Assembly (NCBI GenBank): GCA_964585225.1
Contig: CAZPCZ010000001.1
Location: forward strand, 1 to 64,000
Length of the DNA: 64,000 nucleotides
Source of the DNA: CAZPCZ01 sp964585225
GTDB lineage: Bacteria > Patescibacteriota > Patescibacteriia > JACPHY01
Direction: 5' to 3'
The notes below the pieces were generated by a model. That model ran no database searches. It saw nothing but the letters and a program-made list of their open reading frames with translations, and had not been told where the DNA came from. Positions 8,416 through 15,475 of the stretch are shown piece after piece. The position numbers and the translations under genes are program-made. Positions within the stretch are counted from its first letter, which is position 1, and the number at the start of each line of letters is the position of its first letter.

Positions 8416-9440
8416 GCGGGTGGTCGTGCGGGGCGGAACTGATACCAGGCCCAGATCGCAACGGCGAGGAGGATCGCCGTGACCGTCGTTGGGATGAGGA
8501 GGTTCGGGCGCTGGAGGCCGATGAACGCGAGGACGACGAGAGCGACATCGAGCGCGAGCACGCCGAGCACCACGGTGGAATGCCGATGACCGGCTTGGAC
8601 CGCGCGCTGGTACGAGAACATCCGGTGCGCTTCATACCACCGCTCACCGCGGATCGCCCGGCGGATCGTCGTGAATCCTGCATCAACGATGACCACTGCG
8701 AAGATGGTGATCCACGTGAGCGCAGGGACCGCTCGGAGCTGCTCGGAAGCGACCGCGAGCACCGCGAAGGAGAACCCGAGGAGCACGCTCCCGACATCCC
8801 CCATGAAGATCTTTGCAGGGTGCCAGTTCCACACGAGGAATCCGAGTGCTGCAGCGGCGAGGGTCCCGTAGGCCGCCGCGATCGCCGGCGCGCCGACGAG
8901 GAACGAGAGGAGCGCAAGGACGCTTCCCGCGAGCACTGCCTGCGCACCGATCAGCCCGTCAATCCCATCCATGAAATTGTACAGATTACTGAAGGCGACC
9001 GTGCACAGGACGGCGAGGAGCGCGCCCCACACGCCGAGCGACACCACCGTCATCCCAACGAAGATCGTGTCCGGACCTCTGATCCACCAGATCGCCCACA
9101 CGGCGGCGATGACGTACGCGATGAGACGGACGCGCGCCGGGAGCTGTCGCCGATCATCCATCCATCCGACGACGGCGACGAGCGCCCCACCGCCGACGAG
9201 CGCCATGGCAATGGACGCCGGGAGCGCCCCCGTAACCCCAAGAATCGCGAACACGCCGAGTGCGACGACCGCCAATCCAATCCCTCCGCTCGACGGTGTC
9301 GGCACCGCATGCGAGCTTCGCGCGTTCGGCATCGCGAGCCACTGCCGCGCAACCGCATGCCGGTAGACCATCCCGGTCAGGATCGCGGATGCCGCGGCGA
9401 CCGCAAGAAAGGAAAGGGTGAGCTGGAAACCGAGACCCAT
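8412..9440 (-). CDS. WbpL/WecA-type polyprenyl-phosphate sugar-1-phosphate transferase
   Basis: A 342-residue protein with about ten membrane segments, the normal size for the MraY/WecA family (GT4-type phosphotransferases). Conserved blocks are NARSSHAVPTPSSGG near residue 40, the Mg-binding NLYNFMDGIDG near 150 and KIFMGDVGSVLLGF near 200. It should transfer HexNAc-1-phosphate, probably a 6-deoxy sugar from the neighbouring dehydratase pathway, from UDP to undecaprenyl phosphate on the cytoplasmic face, starting the glycan. The family also includes WecA, which uses GlcNAc; the acceptor is clear, the sugar is inferred. Upstream lies a repeat-rich spacer, and the downstream gene overlaps by ATGA. 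Confidence 0.93.
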   Translation of the reverse strand: MGLGFQLTLSFLAVAAASAILTGMVYRHAVARQWLAMPNARSSHAVPTPSSGGIGLAVVALGVFAILGVTGALPASIAMALVGGGALVAVVGWMDDRRQLPARVRLIAYVIAAVWAIWWIRGPDTIFVGMTVVSLGVWGALLAVLCTVAFSNLYNFMDGIDGLIGAQAVLAGSVLALLSFLVGAPAIAAAYGTLAAAALGFLVWNWHPAKIFMGDVGSVLLGFSFAVLAVASEQLRAVPALTWITIFAVVIVDAGFTTIRRAIRGERWYEAHRMFSYQRAVQAGHRHSTVVLGVLALDVALVVLAFIGLQRPNLLIPTTVTAILLAVAIWAWYQFRPARPPA

Positions 9441-9453
9441 ACGGGCTTACGCC

Positions 9454-9566
9454 ATCACGGATTCGCAGATTCTTCGCGGATATGCTGATATGCGGATGGC
9501 ACTGATGCGGGTCGGCGATTCGATCCGCGTATCCGTAATCCGCGACCTCATCCGCGAATCCGTGAT
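9454..9566. repeat. GCGGAT-rich imperfect inverted repeat between two genes
   Basis: Two 44-base arms (9454-9497 and 9523-9566) form an imperfect inverted repeat; the outer 13 bases (ATCACGGATTCGC) match exactly. Each arm is built from repeated GCGGAT-like words spaced about 8-10 bases. It fills the junction between the RmlC-like cupin gene and the WbpL-like gene and could fold as a long hairpin in the transcript. Confidence 0.75.
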
Positions 9567-9572
9567 TGCGCG

Positions 9573-10100
9573 TCAGCGCTCCTCCACGCTCCACGCGTCC
9601 CAATACCGCGCGTCGTAGCGAACGTCATCGTCCTTCGTCTCCTCCATCGTCGCCGTGGAGAAGTACATGACCGTCGCGTCGGTACTCAGTGACATCGCAC
9701 CGTTCGCATAGCCGGGAGGAATGTAGAGCACGGCGGGTTTCTTCGCGGACATCGTGTACCGATACACCTTCGCGTTGCGGTCCGGCTTCACCCAGTCGCC
9801 AACGATGGGCACCGCACCGACGAGTGCCACACCCGCGACGACGAGGACATATTTCGCCTCACGCCGGTGCGCGTGCCACGCGCGAATGAACCCCTGCCGA
9901 TGGTTCTGCAAAAAGTAAAACCGTTTCACGCCCTGAAACGTGAACCCGTTCACGTACCCCACCTCTCCCCGATCATCGACCCCAAGGCCACCGCCCTCGA
10001 GGAATGTCGGCTCGGTGTAGGGGGGAAGCTGGTCGCGTGTCGCGGTCAATCCGAGGTTCGCGGACGCGGGGAGTGTACGCATAGCATCATTGGTGTCCAT
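9573..10100 (-). CDS. RmlC-like cupin, dTDP-4-keto-sugar 3,5-epimerase-related
   Basis: A 175-residue single-domain cupin. The core reads GFIRAWHAHRREAKYV, a metal or substrate-binding strand, followed by VLYIPPGYANGAMSLS, the usual second cupin motif of sugar 3,5-epimerase relatives. Members act on NDP-4-keto-6-deoxy sugars, either epimerising C3/C5 or isomerising the keto group; which applies here cannot be told. ATG at 10100 is preferred, with ATG at 10082 also possible; neither has a strong ribosome site. The gene begins inside the C-terminal tail of the upstream epimerase (overlap 14 bases), a tail that is itself derived from an inserted palindrome. Confidence 0.85.
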   Translation of the reverse strand: MDTNDAMRTLPASANLGLTATRDQLPPYTEPTFLEGGGLGVDDRGEVGYVNGFTFQGVKRFYFLQNHRQGFIRAWHAHRREAKYVLVVAGVALVGAVPIVGDWVKPDRNAKVYRYTMSAKKPAVLYIPPGYANGAMSLSTDATVMYFSTATMEETKDDDVRYDARYWDAWSVEER

Positions 10101-11127
10101 CGGCAAACCCACGAGATTTGCTCCCCACCCCCACGTTCTCCCCCTCCCCTCTCAGATGGGAGGGGGAGTGAGAGGGGGAGAGGAACGCCTGTGATAATGG
10201 GTGTACCTTCAGGAAGGCCTCATTACTGTACCGCGGGCTCCGGGCATCCTTCAAACGCCCACTCGCGACGAGATCGCGGATCTGCTGGATGCCGTCGTCG
10301 AGCGTGTAGCGGGGCTGGAATCCGAGCTCGCGGCGCGCGCGGGTGCTGTCGAGCCGGACATCTCCGGTTGCCGATCGGTCCGCGGGCCGGACGTCCACGC
10401 GTGTTGACGGAATATGTCGCTGGACGCGTGCGGCGAGGTCAATAATCCGCTCATTTTCGGTGCAGAGGTTGAATGGACCCGTCACCGACGTCGCGACGTG
10501 ATCGGCCATCACCTTCGCAACATCGCGAACGTAACAGAATCCACGGAACTGTTGCCCACCGTGAACGGTGAGGACGCCATCCGTGCACGCGTGCATGGCG
10601 AAAAGATTTGGGACAAGATCGAATCGCGGACGACTCATGGAGTCCGCAAGGCCGAAGAGTGTCGCGAGACGCACGACGAGCGCGCGCCCAGCGAGATGGC
10701 GCTCGGCCGCCACTTTCGTTTCCTGATACAACGTCTGCGGATGGAGCGGCGCATCTTCCGTGAGCACGCCGTCGCTCACGCCGTACGCGAGTGATGTGGA
10801 CGGGAAGATGATGCGACCGTCGTACGAACGCGCGAGCCATGCGAGCGATTGCGCATTGAGCGCCACCGCGAGCTCCGGATACAACGCACACGCACCATCT
10901 GCGACGAGCGCCGCGAGCCAGATGACCGCGTCCGCCCATGCGAGATGTGCACGGAGCCGGTCGCGGTCTCGGATGTCACCACGCACAAACGCATGCGGCT
11001 TCCGATACTCCTCCTCCCAGAGGAGACAGTCGTAGACACGAACCTCATGACCAGCCTCCGCGAGGAGGTCGGTCACCGCGCTCCCAACGTATCCCGCACC
11101 ACCGACGACGAGGACGCGTTGAATCAT
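10087..11127 (-). CDS. NAD-dependent sugar epimerase/dehydratase with palindrome-derived C-terminal tail
   Basis: A 346-residue extended SDR. GGAGYVG near residue 10 binds NAD; Ser-Thr at 130-131 and YQETK near 154 are catalytic. It is a paralogue of the gene at 36488-37477 (same RVYDxLLxEExYRK, GGQQFRxF and ELGFxP blocks). The two part ways after FLK/YLK: here the last 36 residues (from PLSQAFL) are translated from a GC-rich palindromic element and read like low-complexity Ser/His/Gly. The body resembles UDP-glucose 4-epimerase-like and dTDP-glucose dehydratase-like enzymes; the substrate is unknown. A good promoter lies about 110 bases upstream, and a second copy of the palindrome lies between that promoter and the start, so the gene is flanked on both sides. 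Confidence 0.88.
   Translation of the reverse strand: MIQRVLVVGGAGYVGSAVTDLLAEAGHEVRVYDCLLWEEEYRKPHAFVRGDIRDRDRLRAHLAWADAVIWLAALVADGACALYPELAVALNAQSLAWLARSYDGRIIFPSTSLAYGVSDGVLTEDAPLHPQTLYQETKVAAERHLAGRALVVRLATLFGLADSMSRPRFDLVPNLFAMHACTDGVLTVHGGQQFRGFCYVRDVAKVMADHVATSVTGPFNLCTENERIIDLAARVQRHIPSTRVDVRPADRSATGDVRLDSTRARRELGFQPRYTLDDGIQQIRDLVASGRLKDARSPRYSNEAFLKVHPLSQAFLSPSHSPSHLRGEGENVGVGSKSRGFADGHQ
10121..10183. repeat. GC-rich palindromic element, copy 1 (coding)
   Basis: The core is a perfect 11-base stem CTCCCCCTCCC / GGGAGGGGGAG (10138-10148 and 10158-10168, 9-base loop) with C-rich and G-rich flanks. It lies inside the 3' end of the epimerase gene and encodes its tail. Confidence 0.8.
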
Positions 11128-11141
11128 GTACGTGCCTCACT

Positions 11142-11189
11142 CCCACCTTTTCTCCCCTCCCTCGGGGAGGGGGAGCGAGAGAGGGTGGG
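11142..11189. repeat. GC-rich palindromic element, copy 2 (5' leader)
   Basis: Outer arms CCCACC / GGTGGG (11142-11147, 11184-11189) enclose the core stem (11152-11161 and 11165-11175, one base shorter on the left). It sits between the promoter and the start of the epimerase gene, and its edge supplies the GTGAGG that may serve as ribosome site. Confidence 0.8.
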
Positions 11190-11234
11190 CGCAATGAGTT
11201 CACCGAAACGATTATGAGTGGCTTGATCGCACCC

Positions 11235-11263
11235 AGCGTACCGCACCCCCACACCGCGGGCAA
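11235..11263 (-). promoter_or_regulatory. Promoter for the epimerase gene
   Basis: TTGCCC (11263-11258), 17-base spacer, TACGCT (11240-11235). The spacer is nearly the same as in the promoter at 14843-14871 (GCGGTGTGGG core), which supports both. It lies just after the MFS terminator. Confidence 0.55.
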
Positions 11264-11269
11264 TGCAAA

Positions 11270-11318
11270 GCCCCACTCCGATGCTTGTCCGCCTTGGGCG
11301 GGGACATCGGAGCGGGGC
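11270..11318 (-). terminator. Hairpin terminator after the MFS gene
   Basis: A long imperfect stem (GCCCC.CTCCGATG arms, GC-rich, loop TTG) begins 11 bases past the MFS stop and is followed on the minus strand by CTTTGCATT, a weak T-run. Its place between a stop codon and a promoter supports the call. Confidence 0.6.
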
Positions 11319-11328
11319 GTGAGCAGCT

Positions 11329-12489
11329 CTACGCGATCTCGCTACCGATGCGCTGGCGCACGACCGCGTACGGGACACGACGGATCGGATGGTAGAGCAG
11401 GTACAGTACCCCGATGATCGCCACGGCAACAACGTACAGCGCACTGCCACGCACGAAGAGCGGGAGAACGAATGCGGTCGTGAACGCGATCGACTGCACG
11501 AACCACGTGAGCGCGGAGAACGCGTCGAGCGTCGCTCCGTCCGAAACGTCCCCGACGAGTGCGAACGTGGTCGTCCGCCCGAGCCCGAAGTTCACCGCGA
11601 GGAACGCAATGGCAACGATGAGGAGCGCTGGGCTGCCCGCGACCGCGAGGAGGACGAGTCCAGCGATGCTCGACCCGAATGTTGCGGTGACCATCCCATT
11701 GCGTCCGGTACGGTCCGAGAGCGCGCCGAACGCGTACGCGGTGAGCACCGGCGCGAGGTAGAACAGTGCGATGAGCACCCCGATGGCGGGAGTGGCCCCA
11801 AATACCTCCCCGATCTTCAGGGGGACAATACCGAGGATGAACCCCTGGATGAAGTTGAACGGGAACCAGACGATCACGATGCGACGCGCCGTTGCGCTCC
11901 GGAGCATTCGGAATGCCGCGCTCCACTCGCGACGCTTGACGTCGCCGTGGAGATCATCGAGGCGAGTGAGGACAGCGAGCGCGAGGAGTGGAATGGTTGC
12001 GAAGGCGGCGAGGCCAGCGCGGAATCCGATCGTGGGAAGGAGGATGCCGAGGAGGAGCACGCCGCTCGCTGCGCCCACGGCGAACATGGTCGCGAATCGG
12101 CCCGCGTCTGCGCCGTATGTGGCAGGATCGCTCGCGCGGATAAGGTACGCACTCTGTGCGGTCCAGAGTACCGATCCCGCGACGCCGAGCACCATCGACG
12201 CGGCAAGAATCGCTGGTGGCGACGCAGTGAGGAGCGAGAAACCGTAGAGCGCGTACGCTGTCACCGCGACGACCATGCTCCGCTTCGCGCCGAGACGCGT
12301 GACGACGCTCGCCGCAGGCAAGCTCCCGACCATGAACGCGAGGTACACGAGGACGAGCGAGAGGAACCCGATGCGCGGGATGCCGAGGTGTTGGAAGTAC
12401 GTCGTCACGTACTGCTGGAACCCATCGAATCCGAAAAAGATGAGCAGGAAGCTCACCCCGAGGAACTGTACGTTTCGCGATCTGCGCAT
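11329..12489 (-). CDS. MFS transporter
   Basis: A 386-residue protein with twelve likely membrane segments. The loop between segments 2 and 3 carries VVTRLGAKRS, and the matching loop in the second half FGALSDRTGRNG, the duplicated MFS signature. There are no family-specific residues I can tie to a substrate; efflux of a small molecule or sugar is possible. ATG at 12489 has GAAGGAG six bases upstream; the longer open frame upstream is not used. Its own promoter (12521-12549) and a terminator on each side make it a single-gene unit, so a direct part in glycan synthesis is not shown. Confidence 0.9.
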   Translation of the reverse strand: MRRSRNVQFLGVSFLLIFFGFDGFQQYVTTYFQHLGIPRIGFLSLVLVYLAFMVGSLPAASVVTRLGAKRSMVVAVTAYALYGFSLLTASPPAILAASMVLGVAGSVLWTAQSAYLIRASDPATYGADAGRFATMFAVGAASGVLLLGILLPTIGFRAGLAAFATIPLLALAVLTRLDDLHGDVKRREWSAAFRMLRSATARRIVIVWFPFNFIQGFILGIVPLKIGEVFGATPAIGVLIALFYLAPVLTAYAFGALSDRTGRNGMVTATFGSSIAGLVLLAVAGSPALLIVAIAFLAVNFGLGRTTTFALVGDVSDGATLDAFSALTWFVQSIAFTTAFVLPLFVRGSALYVVAVAIIGVLYLLYHPIRRVPYAVVRQRIGSEIA

Positions 12490-12520
12490 AGCGACTCCTT
12501 CTGTTATGCTGGATACCTCA

Positions 12521-12549
12521 ACGGTACGGGACACCGCACGCGTTGTCGA
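12521..12549 (-). promoter_or_regulatory. Promoter for the MFS gene
   Basis: TCGACA (12549-12544), 17-base spacer, TACCGT (12526-12521). The predicted start of transcription is about 25 bases before the ATG, leaving room only for the ribosome site. Confidence 0.5.
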
Positions 12550-12562
12550 TCCGAAATGGAAA

Positions 12563-12589
12563 GCGCCCCGCAGCGATACTGCGGGGCGC
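12563..12589 (-). terminator. Perfect hairpin terminator
   Basis: An 11-base perfect GC-rich stem (12563-12573 and 12579-12589, 5-base loop), then CTTTCCATTT on the minus strand. It follows the unknown gene at 12639-13196 and precedes the MFS promoter. Confidence 0.7.
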
Positions 12590-12638
12590 GATGTTGCCTC
12601 GGTGACGCATGATTCCCTCCTGTCGATGCCGTCTCTAC

Positions 12639-13196
12639 CTATCGCCGGTCCTTCGCTGCCCGCCGCTTGAGCAGCTCCAGTTCCACCTGAGACGTGCCAC
12701 ACTCGGCAGGCAAGATCGGCGTTTCAAACATGCGCTGATCTGCCGATCCTTCCAGGAACATGACGAGCTCGGTAATCTTGTCGCACTCGCCACGTCGGCA
12801 TGCTTCCAGGAGCGTACGTATGTGCTGAACCACGTACTCCCGGTGCCAACGCATGACCTCGTCCCTCGTGCATCCAAGCCGCGAGACAGGTACGAACTTG
12901 CGGCAATCGAATGCGGCGCGGAGGAATGACACGCGCTCCACGGCGCCACCTCGACACTCGTCTACAATCGTTCGAAGTGCGCGCACGAGCTCATCGGCGT
13001 GGGCGTACTTCTGTAGTGCCCGATCCATCGCACGCACCTTCCGAACACTCACCCCCACACCAGCAGGTACGGGAGCCTGGATGAGTGGCAAACCAAGATG
13101 CTGCAGCAGCGCCAAGAATCGGAGCTGGAGCACTATTGCCTCCCGAGTCATGGCGTCGAGTCCGCTGATCATCGTATAGAATCGATCAACGCCCAT
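12639..13196 (-). CDS. Unknown protein, 185 residues
   Basis: I do not recognise this protein. It is soluble, mostly helical by composition, with no signal peptide or membrane segment. It contains four cysteines (ECRGG, FDCRK, LGCTR, ACRRGECDK region) and one near the end (AECGTS), but no clear zinc-finger spacing. ATG at 13196 is chosen because GAGGAA lies five bases before it; ATG at 13208 would add four residues. It overlaps the end of the HAD hydrolase gene by 11 bases and is the last gene of the unit started by the promoter at 14843-14871. It is followed by a strong terminator. Confidence 0.7.
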   Translation of the reverse strand: MGVDRFYTMISGLDAMTREAIVLQLRFLALLQHLGLPLIQAPVPAGVGVSVRKVRAMDRALQKYAHADELVRALRTIVDECRGGAVERVSFLRAAFDCRKFVPVSRLGCTRDEVMRWHREYVVQHIRTLLEACRRGECDKITELVMFLEGSADQRMFETPILPAECGTSQVELELLKRRAAKDRR

Positions 13197-13851
13197 GTGT
13201 TTCCTCATTGGTGAGCACTCTGTGGTGTTCGCGCAAAACGATTCGCAGCTCCTCAACGCCGACGACCGGAGTTGGATTGTACTGGTGCACTCGGAGTCCC
13301 GCTCCACGGGCCGATGCGCAGTTCGCAACGGCGTCATCCACGAGGAGAATCGTGGCCGGATCGCGGTCCTGCCAGCCGAGACCTGCGAGGATCGTGGACC
13401 ATACACCGGGGTCGGTCTTCGTCATACGGATCTCGTGCGAGCGCACCACCGGACCATACCGTCCCGCGAGGTCGATGAGCTCGCGCTCGCGTGCAGTCTG
13501 CCATGCGTTCGCTGTCGTGACGAAGGCGAGCGGAACGCCTTGTCCCTTCAACGACTCGAGCACAGCGAGCACCTCCGCATCGACCGCATAGATGTGCGCG
13601 TCGTGTGCTGCACGGACGAGCGCATCGGTGAGGTACGGTGCCTCTACCGCCTCGCGCACCGACGTTGCGAACTGCTCGCCCGTAATCCTCCCACGGGCGA
13701 ATTGTCCGTACGCGCTCTGGTGGAAGAACAGCGCCCACTTGTCCGGACGCACGCCGAGCTCTGCGAGAATCGCGTACGTCACCACGTGCGTCGCGCGGAC
13801 GATGACGTTCCCGACGTCGAAGAGAGTCACCTTGATCTGTTGCTCGCTCAT
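13186..13851 (-). CDS. HAD-superfamily hydrolase
   Basis: A 221-residue protein of subfamily IA type. Motif I is LFDVGNVI with nucleophile Asp12; the FDxGNVI form is seen in YihX-like sugar phosphatases. An all-helical cap (about 18-90) follows. Motif II is VTTAN (about 120), motif III the Lys in RMTKTDP (about 150), and motif IV LLVDDAVAN (about 178). Such enzymes remove phosphate from small molecules, often sugar phosphates. ATG at 13851 has a near-perfect AAAGGAGG site and forms an ATGA overlap with the upstream unknown gene, so the two are coupled. The substrate cannot be told from sequence. Confidence 0.88.
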   Translation of the reverse strand: MSEQQIKVTLFDVGNVIVRATHVVTYAILAELGVRPDKWALFFHQSAYGQFARGRITGEQFATSVREAVEAPYLTDALVRAAHDAHIYAVDAEVLAVLESLKGQGVPLAFVTTANAWQTARERELIDLAGRYGPVVRSHEIRMTKTDPGVWSTILAGLGWQDRDPATILLVDDAVANCASARGAGLRVHQYNPTPVVGVEELRIVLREHHRVLTNEETHGR

Positions 13852-14789
13852 TCGATACCTCCTTTCGGGGTCCAGTTGAGTGCCTCGATCGCCGCGCGGC
13901 CGAGGTGGGTGAGGTTGTACTCCCACGCCTCGCCAGACAGTGCGAGGTGGATGCCGCAGGGGTGGAGCCCGCCGTCGTCACCGAAGTGGAACAGGATCGG
14001 ACTCTTTCCCGCACGCGGCACGACGACCGCGACGGTCCGTCGGAGTGCGACCCACTCCGGCTCACCGCGCTCGCGATTGCCCGGACGACACTCCGTATCG
14101 AACAGCCGCCAGCCGTCCCCATTGAGGTGGAGCCGCGCGAGGTGGAGGAACGAGAAATCGCCGACCGGACCGACCGTGACGACGCCGCGGCGGCCTTCGA
14201 GCACATCCCTCCCGATCGGGAGGATGTCGATGGCCGCCTCGTACCGAGACGGAAACTCCGGACGAACGAACCCCCAGACACTCCGTTGCTCCAGGTCGAA
14301 ATGTTCCTGGTGCACACCGAGCTCCGGAGGGAGCAGGAATCGCGCCCAGCCGTCCTCGCGGCACACGCCGACCTCGACGATCTCCTCGAGCTGCTCGGCG
14401 AGGAGCTGCGCGTCTTCCGCCATGCCACCGGCGGGCTCCGCCGAGTTCTGGATCACCGGCGCCGCAGTGTTCCGCACGAGCATGACGAGCGCCTCGTTCG
14501 GCCACCGATCGAGCCCGTACTTCACGAGCAATCGCTCCATGAGCGACTCCGGGAGCCACGTGAGCGAGCGGAACGGGACGAGAATCGCCGTCGCGCCGCC
14601 AAGGAACCCGAGCGTCTGGAATTCACCCGACACACGCCGTCGAATGCGATCGAACACCTCGGGATCCGCACCCGCCTCGCTGATGTGCGTCGGCCGCGGA
14701 CCTTCGACCGTTCGAAGGTCGCCGATCTTCGCAATGATGTCGCCATTCGACGCGATCGTGCCGGTTATCAGTCCTTGCATCCACGCCAT
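13848..14789 (-). CDS. Unknown protein, 313 residues
   Basis: I do not recognise this protein. It appears soluble, with alternating beta and alpha stretches and no signal peptide. The middle part (about 120-135) has an acidic helix AEDAQLLAEQLEEIVEVG. The C-terminal part contains GPVGDFSFLHLARLHLNGDG and FHFGDDGGLHPCGIHLALSG, the latter with two His and an Asp pair that might bind a metal (inference only). ATG at 14789 is preceded by GGAGGAG at 7 bases. It is the first gene of a three-gene unit (unknown, HAD phosphatase, unknown) under the promoter at 14843-14871, so the three probably act together. Confidence 0.75.
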   Translation of the reverse strand: MAWMQGLITGTIASNGDIIAKIGDLRTVEGPRPTHISEAGADPEVFDRIRRRVSGEFQTLGFLGGATAILVPFRSLTWLPESLMERLLVKYGLDRWPNEALVMLVRNTAAPVIQNSAEPAGGMAEDAQLLAEQLEEIVEVGVCREDGWARFLLPPELGVHQEHFDLEQRSVWGFVRPEFPSRYEAAIDILPIGRDVLEGRRGVVTVGPVGDFSFLHLARLHLNGDGWRLFDTECRPGNRERGEPEWVALRRTVAVVVPRAGKSPILFHFGDDGGLHPCGIHLALSGEAWEYNLTHLGRAAIEALNWTPKGGIE

Positions 14790-14842
14790 CGGAATGCTCC
14801 TCCCTACGGTTGCTGTTCAGTTGTGAAACAACGATCGGTGCG

Positions 14843-14871
14843 ACCGTACCACGCTCCCACACCGCAGTCAA
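14843..14871 (-). promoter_or_regulatory. Promoter for the unknown-HAD-unknown unit
   Basis: TTGACT (14871-14866), 17-base spacer, TACGGT (14848-14843). Its spacer matches that of the promoter at 11235-11263 at most positions. The predicted leader is about 47 bases. Confidence 0.6.
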
Positions 14872-14885
14872 CATCAGCACACTAA

Positions 14886-14941
14886 ACCCCGCACGTGACA
14901 CTCCCCCTCGTTCTGAGGGGGAGCAGGAGGGGGTGCGGGGT
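14886..14941. repeat. GC-rich palindromic element, copy 3 (intergenic)
   Basis: Outer arms ACCCCGCAC / GTGCGGGGT (14886-14894, 14933-14941) and an inner 9-base stem CTCCCCCTC / GAGGGGGAG with a 5-base loop. It lies between the HIT gene stop and the next promoter, where it may work as a terminator, but no T-run follows. Confidence 0.75.
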
Positions 14942-14959
14942 CTGTGCCGAAACCGGAGA

Positions 14960-15364
14960 TCACTTGCTGCGGAATTCGCGGTGATGTTTCAAAGTTTTCA
15001 CGATCTGTGTGCGGAGCTTCGACGCGAACGGAAACGTGCGTGCGCGCTTTGGCGCGTGGTGGAACACGTCGAACCCCTGCTCGTTGTGCCGCGGGACGAG
15101 GTGCCAGTGGACGTGCTTCGCTTCGTCCATGTAGATGAGGTACACCTTCTCAATGCCGAGGGTTTTCAAAAGCGCATCGCGGACGAGATCCACGACGTCC
15201 ATGAGGTATTCGACCTGCGCACACGAGAGGAGATGGAGGTCGCGCACCGGCCGCTTCCACACGACGACCGTGTGTCCCTTCGTGATCGGCCGCATCGCGA
15301 GGCACGCATACACACGCGCGTCTTCGTAGACGATGGAAGGTTTTGGGGGGTTGGGGAGCGACAT
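14960..15364 (-). CDS. HIT family nucleotide-binding hydrolase
   Basis: A compact 134-residue protein, the usual HIT size. The catalytic histidine triad is HVHWHLVPR with His84, His86 and His88 (HxHxH). An upstream strand, GHTVVVWKRPVRDLHLLS, matches the HIT fold entry. HIT proteins hydrolyse nucleotide conjugates such as adenosine phosphoramidates or dinucleoside polyphosphates; a house-keeping role is likely. The start ATG at 15364 is the first in frame. The gene stands alone, diverging from the FAD oxidase on the + strand; I see no strong promoter for it in the 111-base gap. Confidence 0.92.
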   Translation of the reverse strand: MSLPNPPKPSIVYEDARVYACLAMRPITKGHTVVVWKRPVRDLHLLSCAQVEYLMDVVDLVRDALLKTLGIEKVYLIYMDEAKHVHWHLVPRHNEQGFDVFHHAPKRARTFPFASKLRTQIVKTLKHHREFRSK

Positions 15365-15386
15365 ACCACGCGTATAGCATCATCTC

Positions 15387-15416
15387 TTGCGCGGCGCACG
15401 TACTCCCTTCTATGAT
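15387..15416 (+). promoter_or_regulatory. Possible promoter for the lhgO-like gene
   Basis: TTGCGC (15387-15392), 18-base spacer, TATGAT (15411-15416) on the + strand, about 60 bases before the TTG start. The -35 matches four of six positions. Confidence 0.4.
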
Positions 15417-15475
15417 GAGGGGCGTCGAAGCCGCGCGCAATCCCGCGCACGGCAACGCTCGACACGAGGTGCCCT

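Noticed and set aside
12518..12610. Small open frame of 30 codons with an excellent ribosome site (AGGAGGG) before the MFS gene, possibly a leader peptide with an attenuator hairpin
   Set aside because: The hairpin it contains lies upstream of a good MFS promoter (12521-12549) and downstream of another gene's stop, so it is better read as that gene's terminator. The peptide has no regulatory codon run.
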